A stretch of DNA of 64,000 bases, taken from the NCBI GenBank assembly GCA_964588335.1, contig CAZPOV010000004.1, positions 186,001 to 250,000 on the forward strand, in the 5' to 3' direction. Under the pieces are notes generated by a model that saw only the letters and a program-made list of their open reading frames with translations, was not told the DNA's origin and made no database searches. The position numbers and the translations under genes are program-made. Below are positions 44,408-54,155 of this stretch, in pieces (positions within the stretch are counted from its first letter, which is position 1; every line of letters begins with the position of its first letter). This DNA comes from JAGQZY01 sp964588335. GTDB taxonomy: Bacteria > Bdellovibrionota > Bdellovibrionia > Bdellovibrionales > JAGQZY01.

Positions 44408-45823
44408 ATGGAAGAAATTAAGCCAGAGATTAAGGTCCTGCTTGTCGAGGATGACCAGCCTTTTAGAGAAGCTATAAAAACAATTTTGACCGGCGAAGGT
44501 TTCCTTGTTGATGAAGCTAGTAATGGTTTGTTGGCTCGAGAGTGTATTAAGAACACTGACTATGCCGCCGTGATCTCAGACATTCAGATGCCAGAAATGA
44601 ACGGTGTTGAGCTGGTCGAGTGGATTCGCAAAACCTATGATCGTTCATTTAAACTTAAAAAAGAGCTTCCAATTATGTTGATGACCGGATTTTCACACAT
44701 TATGGAAACCCAGAAGGCTCACGATTTGGGTGTGCAAAACTTTCTCAGCAAACCCTTTAAAAATGGAGACTTTGTTGAGTCTGTGCGTGACACATTAGGC
44801 TTGCCTTCAAAAAAACAGAACGAAAAAGAAAAAGCAGACACAGACTCGTCGAGCAAGCCAGAGTTCTGTCGCGTATCCTTAGAGGATTTTGTCACTGATA
44901 AAGAAATTGAAATGGACGTCTATGTTCAACTTTCTGAGAAAAAGCATATAAAGATTGCCCACCAAGGCGGGCGTATTGATTTAGAGCGTGTTGAGACCTA
45001 TCGCAAGAAAGGGCTCAAGTACCTCTATGTACGGCAGGAAGATTTCAGAAAGGTTCTGGATTTCAATGTTATGCTCAGCAATATCGTGACCAAGAGTGAC
45101 GCTGTGGATGCCGCGAAAAAGCGACGATTCGTTGCCAATACAGCCGAGATCATTTTAGAAAACGTGGCAACCGTTGGCATTGATGAGCACGCCTTTGAGG
45201 AGTCTAAAAACTTCTTTCTTTCAAGTTTCGATGTTTTGACAGAAGACCCCGAGACCATGGACCTTTTGAAAATTCTTTCGACTCATTCGGACTCTCTGTA
45301 TGCGCACAGCCTAGGTGTGAGTATCTATTCGGTGATGATTGCTAAAGAAATGGGATGGAAATCGTCGGCCAATCTTTTTAAACTGCAGTTCGGCGCCTTA
45401 ATGCATGACATTGGTAAAAAAGAGTTTCCCGAAGAGCTCCTAAACAAGCCTCGAACTCAATTGACCTACAAAGAAAGAAGCATGTTAGAAACCCACGCCT
45501 TTCGCAGCAAAGAAATTCTGGAGTCGCTGAAGTCTGCACCAGCCGAAGTCGTGGCGATTGCTTATCAACATCATGAAAACATGTTGGGGCAAGGCTACCC
45601 ACGACAATTGGAAAAAGAAAAAATTCATCCGATGGCGAAAATTGTGGCTGTTGCCAATGAGTTTTGTAAATACGCTTTAAAAGATCCTAAAAACCCGGGC
45701 TTGTCGGCAAGAAAAGCTTTTCATCTGTTGGAGACCTATAAAAAAGATGAGCTAGATCCAGAGGCGACAGCCGCCCTTAAAAAGCTGATTTGCGCAGGGC
45801 AAGTCGACAAGGCTCCCGCGTAA
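44408..45823 (+). CDS. Response regulator with HD-GYP c-di-GMP phosphodiesterase domain
   Basis: About 471 residues from ATG 44408, with AAAGG seven bases before it. The receiver is intact: VEDDQ acidic pair, phospho-Asp58 (VISDIQMPEMNG), MTGFS and the Lys of LSKPFKNG. A middle domain follows (about 150-230, FVTDKEIEMDVYVQLSEKKHIK). The HD-GYP domain has HSLGVSIYSVMIAKEMGW, LMHDIGKKEFP and HHENMLGQGYP, with the HD and GYP residues present, so c-di-GMP hydrolysis is expected. It may be the response partner of the FIST/histidine kinase pair transcribed divergently. Confidence 0.93.
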   Translation: MEEIKPEIKVLLVEDDQPFREAIKTILTGEGFLVDEASNGLLARECIKNTDYAAVISDIQMPEMNGVELVEWIRKTYDRSFKLKKELPIMLMTGFSHIMETQKAHDLGVQNFLSKPFKNGDFVESVRDTLGLPSKKQNEKEKADTDSSSKPEFCRVSLEDFVTDKEIEMDVYVQLSEKKHIKIAHQGGRIDLERVETYRKKGLKYLYVRQEDFRKVLDFNVMLSNIVTKSDAVDAAKKRRFVANTAEIILENVATVGIDEHAFEESKNFFLSSFDVLTEDPETMDLLKILSTHSDSLYAHSLGVSIYSVMIAKEMGWKSSANLFKLQFGALMHDIGKKEFPEELLNKPRTQLTYKERSMLETHAFRSKEILESLKSAPAEVVAIAYQHHENMLGQGYPRQLEKEKIHPMAKIVAVANEFCKYALKDPKNPGLSARKAFHLLETYKKDELDPEATAALKKLICAGQVDKAPA

Positions 45824-45972
45824 TATCAATGGCTTTTGTTGAAGTTGTTTTCGAAAGCCCATGAATGATAAGTTTTCAGTTCTCACGCTGTTGAGAGGTT
45901 TATCTTTGGCGTTGAGGTATGTATCCAAAAATACTAGGTGACGAGATCCCTGTCGGACTTATAAGATGGGAT

Positions 45973-47106
45973 ATGGATCTTTTTCGTCCCACCCATGTGC
46001 AGGTTCATCTCGACCGGCTCATGAAAAATTTTAAAACTCTAAAAGCGTTTAATCCGGAAAATCCTTTTATCTGTCCTATGATCAAAGCCAATGCCTATGG
46101 ACATGGCGATGTCGCTGTCGCCAAGGCTCTCAGCCAAGTGGGATGTCAGCACCTGGGGGTCGCCTCGGTGGAGGAGGGGCTGCAGCTGCGAAAAAGTCAT
46201 GTGACCGAAACCATACTGGTGTTTGGCTTCACGGGGCGTGCCGCTGCAAAAGCCATTCTTGAGGGACGGCTGACGCCGGTGATCTCCGATTTCGACCAGT
46301 TCACGGATTTGGCTTTAGCTGCAACCCAACCTTTTGATATTCACCTTAAATTGAATACAGGTATGAACCGGTTGGGGTTCCAAGAGAAAGACCTGGCTGG
46401 CGTTCTTAATGTGTTGGCGAAGAATGAACATTTCAATTTAGTTGGTGTCGGCACCCACTTCTATTCGGGCGGAGATTTGGCCGACCCACAAAGTGGGGCC
46501 TTTGCACAGGATCAATGTTTTAGGGCGATGATTGCTAAATTTCCCAGCAAAAATATCACCTTTCATGCTTACAATTCGGCTGCCATTGCGTCTCTTTATC
46601 ACAAGCGCAAGGGTTTTCGGTTTGGCTTTCGTCCAGGACTCCTTGTCTATGGTATTGATCCCAAGGAAAATCTTTCAATAAAGCCTCTCGTAAGTCCTGT
46701 TATGGAATTCAAATCTAAAATTGTCAGTCTGCAACAAGTAAAATCAGGAGATGTGGTTTCGTATGGAGGAATTTGGCAAGCTCCCAAAGACTCAACGATT
46801 GGCATTGTGCCTGCTGGATATGCTGATGGCGTCTGTCGTAGTCTTTCAAACTGTGGTGAGTTTTTAGTGAAGGGTCAAAGAGTTCCCATTCGAGGTCGGG
46901 TTTGTATGGACTACACGATGGTGGATTTAACAGAACTCAAGGAGTCGGCCGAGAATCTCTACCAAGAAGAGGTTGTGCTTTTTGGTAAGCAAGGGGATCA
47001 AGAGATCAGCGTTGAGGAGATGGCTCGACAAGCTGGTCGAATTCACTATGAGGTATTGACCGGTATCAGTGAACGAGTGCCTCGTATTTATGGAGCAAAA
47101 GGGTGA
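45973..47106 (+). CDS. alr: Alanine racemase
   Basis: About 377 residues from ATG 45973 (MDLFRPTHVQVHLDRL); the frame opens earlier at 45919 but without family similarity. It interconverts L- and D-alanine with pyridoxal phosphate for peptidoglycan synthesis. The PLP lysine is in MIKANAYGHG, the fold continues through THFYSGGDLADP, and the C-terminal beta domain has GIVPAGYADGVCRSL and GRVCMDYTMVDLT, including the catalytic Tyr region. The mlaE-like gene starts at a GTG overlapping its TGA stop, which links cell-wall and lipid-transport genes in one transcript. Confidence 0.94.
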   Translation: MDLFRPTHVQVHLDRLMKNFKTLKAFNPENPFICPMIKANAYGHGDVAVAKALSQVGCQHLGVASVEEGLQLRKSHVTETILVFGFTGRAAAKAILEGRLTPVISDFDQFTDLALAATQPFDIHLKLNTGMNRLGFQEKDLAGVLNVLAKNEHFNLVGVGTHFYSGGDLADPQSGAFAQDQCFRAMIAKFPSKNITFHAYNSAAIASLYHKRKGFRFGFRPGLLVYGIDPKENLSIKPLVSPVMEFKSKIVSLQQVKSGDVVSYGGIWQAPKDSTIGIVPAGYADGVCRSLSNCGEFLVKGQRVPIRGRVCMDYTMVDLTELKESAENLYQEEVVLFGKQGDQEISVEEMARQAGRIHYEVLTGISERVPRIYGAKG

Positions 47107-47930
47107 GCGAATCAGTAAGGCAAAGAGTGAATCATTTTATCGATCTTGTGGTCGTCACTCTTTGGAAAACATTTGAAGAATTTGTTTATGAAGTGGGTCA
47201 TATGGTTCGCTTTGCAAATTATTCTTTGCGTTCGTTTTTTCGGAAGCCTTGGCGCTTTAAAGAATTCATTCAACAAATGGAATTCATCGGCAATAAATCC
47301 ATTTTTATTGTTGTGTTAACAGGCACCTTTACCGGCATGGCTCTCTCCTTTCAGGTTTACCTAGGATTTAAGTTAGTCAATGCGACCAGTTTGACGGGTC
47401 CCATTGTTGCTATGGGTATCGCTCGTGAATTGGGCCCTGTTCTGACGGGGTTGATTGTGGCGGCTCGAGCCGGAGGAGCCATGGCGGCCAATCTGGGTTC
47501 TATGCGTGTCAGTGAGCAAATTGATGCCTTGGAAGTCATGGGTGTGGATCCCGAAGAGTATTTGGTGGCACCAAGAATGTGGGCCTCGATTGTGGCGCTT
47601 CCTTTGTTGACCGGAGTTTTTGATTTTGTGGCCATGATCGGTTCTTACTTTTTGTGCATCCGGGTGTTGGAAATGGATGAAGCCATCTTTTGGGATAAAA
47701 CAGCCCTGTGGTTGAACCCTTCCCATATCAACGAAGGTCTCATTAAAGGCGCGGTGTTCGGATTTATTTTTTCACTGATCTGCACTTATCGAGGATTCAC
47801 CACTAAAGGCGGTGCCCGCGGCGTCGGCGATGCCACCAATAGAGGCGTTGTCTTAAGTATGGTCATGATTATCATACTCGACTTTTTCCTAATGAACTTA
47901 ATTGAAGTATACTACAAGATGACAGCTTAG
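47103..47930 (+). CDS. mlaE: MlaE/YrbE-type ABC permease for lipid transport
   Basis: 275 residues from GTG 47103. It is the membrane subunit of an Mla-type ABC complex that moves phospholipids between inner and outer membrane. Diagnostic permease features are FTGMALSFQVYLGF, the glycine-rich RELGPVLTGLIVAARAGGAMAANLGSM region with the EQIDAL coupling helix, and five or so hydrophobic segments. An N-terminal extension of about 50 residues precedes the core. The ATPase gene follows 20 bp later and the MCE protein after that, the usual order. Confidence 0.93.
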   Translation: MSESVRQRVNHFIDLVVVTLWKTFEEFVYEVGHMVRFANYSLRSFFRKPWRFKEFIQQMEFIGNKSIFIVVLTGTFTGMALSFQVYLGFKLVNATSLTGPIVAMGIARELGPVLTGLIVAARAGGAMAANLGSMRVSEQIDALEVMGVDPEEYLVAPRMWASIVALPLLTGVFDFVAMIGSYFLCIRVLEMDEAIFWDKTALWLNPSHINEGLIKGAVFGFIFSLICTYRGFTTKGGARGVGDATNRGVVLSMVMIIILDFFLMNLIEVYYKMTA

Positions 47931-47950
47931 AAACGACACCTGGATTGGAA

Positions 47951-48718
47951 ATGGATAAGGAAACTGAAAATGCCATAGAGATCATTGATCTGAAAAAGTC
48001 CTTTTCGGAAGGCGATTATGTTTTGAATGGCATCAATCTGCAGATTCCCAAGGGTAAGATCACTGTCATTATTGGGTTCAGTGGAACCGGTAAAAGTGTG
48101 TTACTTAAACACATTCTGGGACTTTTACGACCGACAGCGGGCTCTATTAAAATTCTAGGTAAAGATATTTCCTTGATGTCAGATAGTGATACAGTGGCTA
48201 TGCGTAAGCACTTTGGCGTTCTATTTCAATACGCCGCCCTTTTCGACGATATGACTGTTCTAGAAAATGTTCAGTTTCCCCTTAAAGAGCATCGAAAAGA
48301 CTTAAGCAAAGCGCAAATTAAAGACATTGCTTTTGAAAAGCTAAGGCAATCGGGCCTTGATGAAAAGCATTACAACAAACTTCCCGGCGAGGTCTCCGGA
48401 GGGATGAGAAAACGTTGTGGTCTAGCTCGGGCCCTCGCCTTAGATCCAGATATTCTTATTTATGACGAACCAACGACGGGGCTTGATCCGGTTTTGACAG
48501 AAATGGTGGATAATTTGATTCTAAGCACCCATAATCATAAGGAGGACACTGCGTCATTAGTGGTGTCTCATGATTTGCATGCAGCTTTTCGCATCGGAGA
48601 TTACGTAGCAATGTTAGACAGCGGCAAAGTTTTACTTCATGGACCTCCAAAAGTTTTCTTGGAATCCGATAACCCTTTAGTGGCTCGATTTGTTTCTAAA
48701 GGAGTTAATAAAAAATGA
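47951..48718 (+). CDS. mlaF: MlaF-type ABC transporter ATPase
   Basis: About 255 residues from ATG 47951; a TTG at 47945 adds two residues. ATP-binding motifs are complete: Walker A GFSGTGKSVLLK, Q-loop LFQYAALFDD, signature VSGGMRKRCGLARAL, Walker B ILIYDEPTTGLDP and the switch His in VVSHDL. The GMRKR signature is typical of the Mla/YrbF group. It powers lipid transport with the MlaE-like permease. It overlaps the MCE gene by 4 bases. No mlaB-like STAS gene is present in the operon. Confidence 0.95.
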   Translation: MDKETENAIEIIDLKKSFSEGDYVLNGINLQIPKGKITVIIGFSGTGKSVLLKHILGLLRPTAGSIKILGKDISLMSDSDTVAMRKHFGVLFQYAALFDDMTVLENVQFPLKEHRKDLSKAQIKDIAFEKLRQSGLDEKHYNKLPGEVSGGMRKRCGLARALALDPDILIYDEPTTGLDPVLTEMVDNLILSTHNHKEDTASLVVSHDLHAAFRIGDYVAMLDSGKVLLHGPPKVFLESDNPLVARFVSKGVNKK

Positions 48719-50091
48719 ATCTTCTTAGCACCCCCGAATTTAAAGTCGGACTCTTGGTCATCGTTGTGTCGGCCTTGGTCGGGGTGATGTCAATGCGAGT
48801 CTCAGAAAGTCCCAACTATTTAGGTGGTACTAAGCGGGTTTGGTTTGAGATCGAAAACGCTGGCGGTCTGATTAAGAAATCTCCTGTGAATGTGGCCGGA
48901 ATTCGTGTTGGTATGATCGAGGATATCAAACTTCGCGACGGTCGGGCAATTGTCGAAATGGCGATTCGACCGGATGTGGTTCTAACTCAATCGTCAAAAA
49001 TTGAAGTGCGTGCCAATGGTATTTTGGGTGATAAGCATGTGGAAATCATTCCCGGCTCTCTGAATGATCCCGTGTTAGAAAATAAAGAACAAATTATTGT
49101 TGTAGAGGACAATGCTTCGATTGACCGCTTAGTGACTGAAGTCAGTAAAATCACCCAGTCTTTAGGAGATGTTGTAAACAACCTCCGTGATGCGACCGAG
49201 GGGGATGACTCTAAGCCAATGGGTAAAATTGTCAGAAACATTGAACGCTTAACCACCGACTTAGCCGGTCTTGTTAACAACAAAAAAGATGAAGTTTCAG
49301 AACTCATCGACCACTTGAACAGTGTGACTGCAACTTTAGATGAGATTATCAATGATCAAAGTGATGACGGGTTCCAATCTCGCTTTAACTCATCGATGGC
49401 GCGCCTAGAAAGTGCTCTCGGCAACATTGATGAAATCTCTGGGAAAATCAATCGTGGTGAAGGCACCATTGGTCGCTTAATCAATGACGAGGAGACCGTT
49501 GAAGAACTCAATACTGCGATCTCCGGAATCAACAGCTTTATCGATGCCGGCACAAAAATTCAAACCAGTTTTGATTACTACTCTCACGTGCTGACCAATG
49601 GCGATGGTGTGCGTTCTTATATCGGAGTCCGAATTCAACCGGGCTTGGACCGCTTTTATGAGGTGGCCGGAATAACCTCTCCAGATGGAGTGATCACTCG
49701 TCAAACTCAAACCAATACCGTTGATGGGGGCACTCCGACGGTGACTGTGCAGGAAACGGCACGCGACTATCAATTACGCCTGACCGCCCTTTTTGGAAAA
49801 AAATTCTATAACTGGACAATCAAGGGTGGGATGATGGAAAGCCGTGGCGGTCTTGGCATCGAATACAATTTCTATAGAAACCGCATGCGCTTTTCTTTTG
49901 ATGCCTTCGATTTTGACACGCCGAACGTTCGCGCTTACCTCCGTTACACTTTCTTTAAGGGAATGTATGTCGTCGGGGGCCAACAATATATCTTTGCCAA
50001 TGGAAATGACAATGCGTCGAGCTTTATTGGAGCTGGACTCTTCCTGACCAACGACGATATAAAAACTCTTCTATCTCGTATCAACTTTTAA
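48715..50091 (+). CDS. mlaD: MlaD-like MCE protein with C-terminal barrel-like domain
   Basis: 458 residues, more than twice the length of E. coli MlaD. Order: one membrane helix (about 10-27, VGLLVIVVSALVGVM), an MCE domain (about 38-118; WFEIENAGGLIKKSPVNVAG, GDKHVEIIPG), a long helical region (about 130-285; ITQSLGDVVNNLRDATEG; LESALGNIDEISGKINRGEG), and a beta-rich tail (about 285-458; FDYYSHVL, SYIGVRIQPGLDRFYEV, FNWT-type strands, AYLRYTFFKGMYVVGG) ending in SRINF, an outer-membrane-like terminal strand. The layout could span from inner to outer membrane in one chain. The barrel reading is by pattern only. Confidence 0.88.
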   Translation: MNLLSTPEFKVGLLVIVVSALVGVMSMRVSESPNYLGGTKRVWFEIENAGGLIKKSPVNVAGIRVGMIEDIKLRDGRAIVEMAIRPDVVLTQSSKIEVRANGILGDKHVEIIPGSLNDPVLENKEQIIVVEDNASIDRLVTEVSKITQSLGDVVNNLRDATEGDDSKPMGKIVRNIERLTTDLAGLVNNKKDEVSELIDHLNSVTATLDEIINDQSDDGFQSRFNSSMARLESALGNIDEISGKINRGEGTIGRLINDEETVEELNTAISGINSFIDAGTKIQTSFDYYSHVLTNGDGVRSYIGVRIQPGLDRFYEVAGITSPDGVITRQTQTNTVDGGTPTVTVQETARDYQLRLTALFGKKFYNWTIKGGMMESRGGLGIEYNFYRNRMRFSFDAFDFDTPNVRAYLRYTFFKGMYVVGGQQYIFANGNDNASSFIGAGLFLTNDDIKTLLSRINF

Positions 50092-50101
50092 GGAAGAGCT
50101 T

Positions 50102-51610
50102 ATGTTTAAGAATGCATTGGTGAGTGTGTCAGACAAAACCGGACTTGAAGACTTTCTTCGCCCCTTTGCTGACAATGGAATGAGAATTGTTTCTTCAGGA
50201 GGAACTGCAAAGTATTTGCAAGAAAAGGGATTTGAAGTGACAAAAGTCAGCGAACAAACTCAGTTTCCCGAAGTGATGGGAGGGCGTGTAAAAACTTTGC
50301 ATCCCCATATTCATATGCCCTTGTTACAGCGGGCCGACGTTCCCGAAGACCAAGAAACTTTAAAACAATATGATCTGCAAGCTTTTGACCTGGTCGTGGT
50401 CAATCTTTACCCCTTTAAAGAAGGATTAAAAGACAATAAAAGTGAAAAAGACATGGTCGAGCTGATTGATATCGGTGGACCCACTCTGTTAAGAGCCTCA
50501 GCAAAAAACTTCGCCAGCGTCGCTGTTGTCTGCGATCCCGCCGATTACACCGAGATACAGGCCGAAAAGACTCTTCCCATTGAAAAAAGAAAACAACTGG
50601 CGGCTAAAGTTTTTCGCCATGTCAGCGATTACGATCAGAACATTGCTAACTATCTTGATGACAATAGCAGTCCGGGGCTTACCGGCTCTCTTCACAAGAC
50701 CTTGAGGTATGGAGAAAACCCGGCTCAACAAGCCTGGTGGTACCAAGCCCATGCCACGGGCCTTCATCAAGCCAAGATCCTGCAGGGAAAAGAACTGTCT
50801 TATAACAACCTTCTGGATTTGGATGCGGCGACAACCACTCTACGACTTTTTACCGAAGGTCCGGCGGTGATATCTGTGAAGCATAACAATCCGTGTGGAG
50901 TGGCCACTGGCGACACCATTGAAGGCGCCTTGGAAAAATCTCTGAAGGCCGACCCTGTCAGTGTTTTCGGGGGTATTATCGCCCTCAATAAAGAAATCAA
51001 CTTGGCTTGTGCCAAGCAGCTCAGTCAACTTTTCTTAGAGTGTATCGTTGCGCCTTCGATCAGTGAAGAAGCGCGTCAACATTTGGCGACCAAAAAGAAT
51101 TTGCGGGTATTGATTTGGGATCAAATGTTTGAGTCCGCTTTTAATAACGAAGACCTTTATCGATCGATCTCGGGTGGCTTTCTTCGTCAGACTCAAGATA
51201 AAGTCAGCACCGAAATTCAGGATTGGAAATTGGTGGCCGGCGAAATGACGAAAGAAGATTGGCGAGGGCTGCAGTTTGCCTGGCGCGTGTGTTCCGCTTT
51301 AAAAAGCAATGCCATAGCTGTAACCAATGAAAACCAAAGTCTTGGACTGGGTATGGGACAGGTCAATCGAGTTGACGCCGTCGAGCAGGCCTTTGCTCGA
51401 GCCGCCAAATTTCACCCCGACGAAAAAAATAAATACTTAGCCAGTGATGCTTTTTTCCCATTTCCCGATTCAATTGAAATGGCAGCAAAATTTGGTGCAA
51501 AAGCCATTATTCAACCAGGAGGCTCCATAAAAGACGAAGCTGTTATCGCTGAAGCAATGAAACTGAAGATCCCTATGGTCTTCACCGGCGCAAGACACTT
51601 TCGTCACTGA
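50102..51610 (+). CDS. purH: Bifunctional AICAR transformylase/IMP cyclohydrolase
   Basis: A 502-residue cytoplasmic enzyme for the last two steps of purine synthesis, from AICAR to IMP. The N-terminal IMP cyclohydrolase (MGS-like) part has VSVSDKTGLEDF, SSGGTAKYLQ, VMGGRVKTLHPHIHM and DIGGPTLLRASAKN; the C-terminal transformylase has LRYGENPAQQAWWY, VSVKHNNPCGVA, FGGIIALN and the late AFFPFPDSIEMAAKFG and IQPGGSIKDE motifs. Slightly shorter than usual (about 515-530) but complete. It starts 10 bp after the MCE gene, inside the same plus-strand run. Confidence 0.95.
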   Translation: MFKNALVSVSDKTGLEDFLRPFADNGMRIVSSGGTAKYLQEKGFEVTKVSEQTQFPEVMGGRVKTLHPHIHMPLLQRADVPEDQETLKQYDLQAFDLVVVNLYPFKEGLKDNKSEKDMVELIDIGGPTLLRASAKNFASVAVVCDPADYTEIQAEKTLPIEKRKQLAAKVFRHVSDYDQNIANYLDDNSSPGLTGSLHKTLRYGENPAQQAWWYQAHATGLHQAKILQGKELSYNNLLDLDAATTTLRLFTEGPAVISVKHNNPCGVATGDTIEGALEKSLKADPVSVFGGIIALNKEINLACAKQLSQLFLECIVAPSISEEARQHLATKKNLRVLIWDQMFESAFNNEDLYRSISGGFLRQTQDKVSTEIQDWKLVAGEMTKEDWRGLQFAWRVCSALKSNAIAVTNENQSLGLGMGQVNRVDAVEQAFARAAKFHPDEKNKYLASDAFFPFPDSIEMAAKFGAKAIIQPGGSIKDEAVIAEAMKLKIPMVFTGARHFRH

Positions 51611-51624
51611 TTGGAAGGGGGGCT

Positions 51625-53427
51625 ATGAGCGCGGAAAAAAAATGGCTAGTTAAATCCAGTGATTCCATTCAAGGTCCCTTCGAATTCGACGTCGTTGTTG
51701 AGAACATTTTCACCGGCGACATTCACCTTCTGGATGAGATCAAAGGACCATTTGAGCGCTGGCGTCCCATAAAAGATCATTCCTTATTTGCCGCCGCCAT
51801 TGAGAAGCTCAAAGCGACGACCTACAATCAACGGGAAAACACAGTCACCGCCACAGTCGATCTGGGAACAAAAACCCATGAGTTGACACGGTCTCAAACG
51901 ATTTCAATCACCAATCAAAGCGAATCGACGGACAGCCTAGATTCTGCGAGCGGGGAGACGCCAACCGACGATGTCACCGAAGGCACGGTCATCTTTCGAC
52001 CACAGCCAGGGGCTCGCGAGGAAACGACAGCTCCGCCAGTCAGTGGTGAAGCCGTTCGCGGCCCATCTCCGACAGCGTCCTCGACCGTTCCTCCGCCATT
52101 GACCGGAGCATCCCAGCGACCTCGACGATTTCCTACGGCTTTCATTTTTACGTTCTTGCTCATCGTCTTTGGAGTTGCGACCTATCTCGTCTTTCAATTC
52201 AATCAGTCTCGGTTGATTGAACAAAAAATTTCGGCCTATGATCAGCTCACCGATGTCGCCATCGAATCTTTACGAGTCGGTGAGTATCGAAAAGCCCTGA
52301 GAAATTTCACACAGGCTTTCAACATATCACCCAACGATGCCAATCTTTTAATTGAAATGTCACCTTTGGCCATCCAGTTTGATGGTAAATTTGATCAAAC
52401 CCAGGCTCTGCTGGAAAATATGTTGGCAACCAATAAACAGAAAACAAACGAGAAAATGGCACGAAATATTATCGGTTTGTCTTACTCTTATCGGGGCCAA
52501 TTCAAAGAGGCTGTCGCCTCTTATGACCAAGCTTTAAATACGGACCCCGATTTTTTTCCCAGTTTGATCAACAAATCTTTCGGTCTTCTTAAGCTGCAAC
52601 GTTACGATGAGGCGATGCAACTTTTGCGTCAGGTCGTCGCTGACCATCCGGATAATCCAATCGCCCACTATTTGTATATCCGAAGCTTGGCAGAAAAAGG
52701 AATCGCGAACGATGATAAAATCGCTCTCAAAGAAGCTTTGTCGGTGTCGGCGAATTTCGCCACGGAATTTTTTGACTTCCGTCAAGAGGTTCTTTTTATC
52801 ATCGCCATGGTCAATGAAAAGTTGGGTGCCACTCCTGAGGAAATCCAACAGTTGATTAATAATTTCATGCGCATTGATTTAGAACTCACAAAATTGCATG
52901 TGCATAACACTTTGATCGACTTCCAGAGTTTTAATTGGCTGGATTTCTTTCATTACTGTAAAGTTCTCGGCAAGCCTCTTTCTGATTACAACCAGAAGCT
53001 CCTGCAAGGGTTTTGCTTTCTAAAGGTCAATCGACCGCTCGATGCAAAGAAGATTTTCGAAGGCCTAATGTCACAAAATAATAATGATGGAATTTTACAA
53101 GCTCTGTATGCTTCGGCCTCCTTGATGCTTAATGACGTGTCGCAAGCCAAAAATGCCCTTGGCTTCATCAATCAAATTGATTTAAAACAGCCGGTTGTTG
53201 AAACTATCTTGCGCGGTTGTTTGAATGCTGATGATCTAAGCTGCGGCGAAGCCATCTTTCGAGGGCAGCATGCCAAGCATCTGTCTCCGCTGTATTTTCG
53301 ATGGGGAGAGAGCGAAGTCAACATGGCTAAAGATCGCCGCAAAGCCAAGCATTCGATTTCCTTAGGATTACAGAACTCTCCTGGTTTTGCGCCTCTTTTG
53401 AAACTAAAGAAAAAGTTAAATAAATAG
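51625..53427 (+). CDS. GYF-like/TPR membrane protein
   Basis: 600 residues. The first 60 residues look like a GYF_2-type domain (KKWLVKSSDSIQGPFEFD, GPFERWRPI), followed by a Ser/Thr/Pro-rich linker, one membrane helix (about 172-191, FIFTFLLIVFGVATYLVF) and a periplasmic TPR region (about 205-360 clear: ALRNFTQAFNISPNDANLL, KEAVASYDQALNTDPDFFPS) with further helices to the end. GYF-type plus TPR proteins also occur in the Glt machine of myxobacteria (GltJ), but this protein has no TonB-like tail and lies outside that cluster. Its function is unknown. Confidence 0.72.
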   Translation: MSAEKKWLVKSSDSIQGPFEFDVVVENIFTGDIHLLDEIKGPFERWRPIKDHSLFAAAIEKLKATTYNQRENTVTATVDLGTKTHELTRSQTISITNQSESTDSLDSASGETPTDDVTEGTVIFRPQPGAREETTAPPVSGEAVRGPSPTASSTVPPPLTGASQRPRRFPTAFIFTFLLIVFGVATYLVFQFNQSRLIEQKISAYDQLTDVAIESLRVGEYRKALRNFTQAFNISPNDANLLIEMSPLAIQFDGKFDQTQALLENMLATNKQKTNEKMARNIIGLSYSYRGQFKEAVASYDQALNTDPDFFPSLINKSFGLLKLQRYDEAMQLLRQVVADHPDNPIAHYLYIRSLAEKGIANDDKIALKEALSVSANFATEFFDFRQEVLFIIAMVNEKLGATPEEIQQLINNFMRIDLELTKLHVHNTLIDFQSFNWLDFFHYCKVLGKPLSDYNQKLLQGFCFLKVNRPLDAKKIFEGLMSQNNNDGILQALYASASLMLNDVSQAKNALGFINQIDLKQPVVETILRGCLNADDLSCGEAIFRGQHAKHLSPLYFRWGESEVNMAKDRRKAKHSISLGLQNSPGFAPLLKLKKKLNK

Positions 53428-53441
53428 AAGGGGGAATTATT

Positions 53442-54155
53442 TTGCGTTTAAAACTTTGGCAAGTGATCTCAATCATTCTATTTTGCCCGTTTTTTTTAAC
53501 ATCCGGGGTCACTCAAGACGTCACTGACGCCGACGAGGACGGAAGGGCCGAAGATGCCACTGACACCGCTGACGCTTGGAAGCAAGTGCAGATGCCCTTT
53601 AGCTATCAAAATATCCAAGTTCCTCGTGAGCTCTGGCAGACGGTTAAAGATATTCTTAGGAAAGACGGAGCCAGTTCGGAGATCATCGAAAACTTTTCTG
53701 TGCTACCAGTGTCGATCAGCGTTGATTTAATGTCAGAAAACAAAGTGGCATTGAAAGGGGGCCTGAATTATCGCGTCAATTATGTCGAGGGCGGTGGCGA
53801 AATTGATCTCTTTGATTATGTTGTTGGCAAGGCACCCTTTTTTATCCGGTTCTTCCCAGAGCTGAGCTCAGACTATCCGCTGCATCTTATTTATGTGAGT
53901 GATTCGCCCGGTAAAGAAATCGAGGGCAAAGTCTGGGGTAACGGCTGTGGGCAGATTTATGACCTGAGCCAGGTCAAAGATCAGTTCATTTATGACAATG
54001 GGATGCGGGTCACCAGCTCTAGACGCCATTATTTGCATCTGATGGCTGGAACTTTTGTCTTTTTCCAGCTTGTTGAAGAGCGCCTTTTCATGGGCTATAT
54101 TCGCGTGACGGATTCTCGATACCCCAATTTTAATTGTCAGGAAGCTCAAAAATGA
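53442..54155 (+). CDS. Hypothetical secreted protein
   Basis: 237 residues from TTG 53442; GGGGG at 53430-53434 (AAGGGGGAA) gives a good ribosome-binding site, which supports the TTG start. The signal peptide is MRLKLWQVISIILFCPFFLT. An Asp-rich segment follows (DVTDADEDGRAEDATDTAD), then a beta-rich body (LPVSISVDLMSENKVALKGG; FFIRFFPEL; HLIYVSDSPGKEIEGKVWG) with two cysteines (NGCGQIY; NFNCQE). No family recognised. It overlaps the YhaM-like gene by an ATGA junction. Confidence 0.68.
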   Translation: MRLKLWQVISIILFCPFFLTSGVTQDVTDADEDGRAEDATDTADAWKQVQMPFSYQNIQVPRELWQTVKDILRKDGASSEIIENFSVLPVSISVDLMSENKVALKGGLNYRVNYVEGGGEIDLFDYVVGKAPFFIRFFPELSSDYPLHLIYVSDSPGKEIEGKVWGNGCGQIYDLSQVKDQFIYDNGMRVTSSRRHYLHLMAGTFVFFQLVEERLFMGYIRVTDSRYPNFNCQEAQK

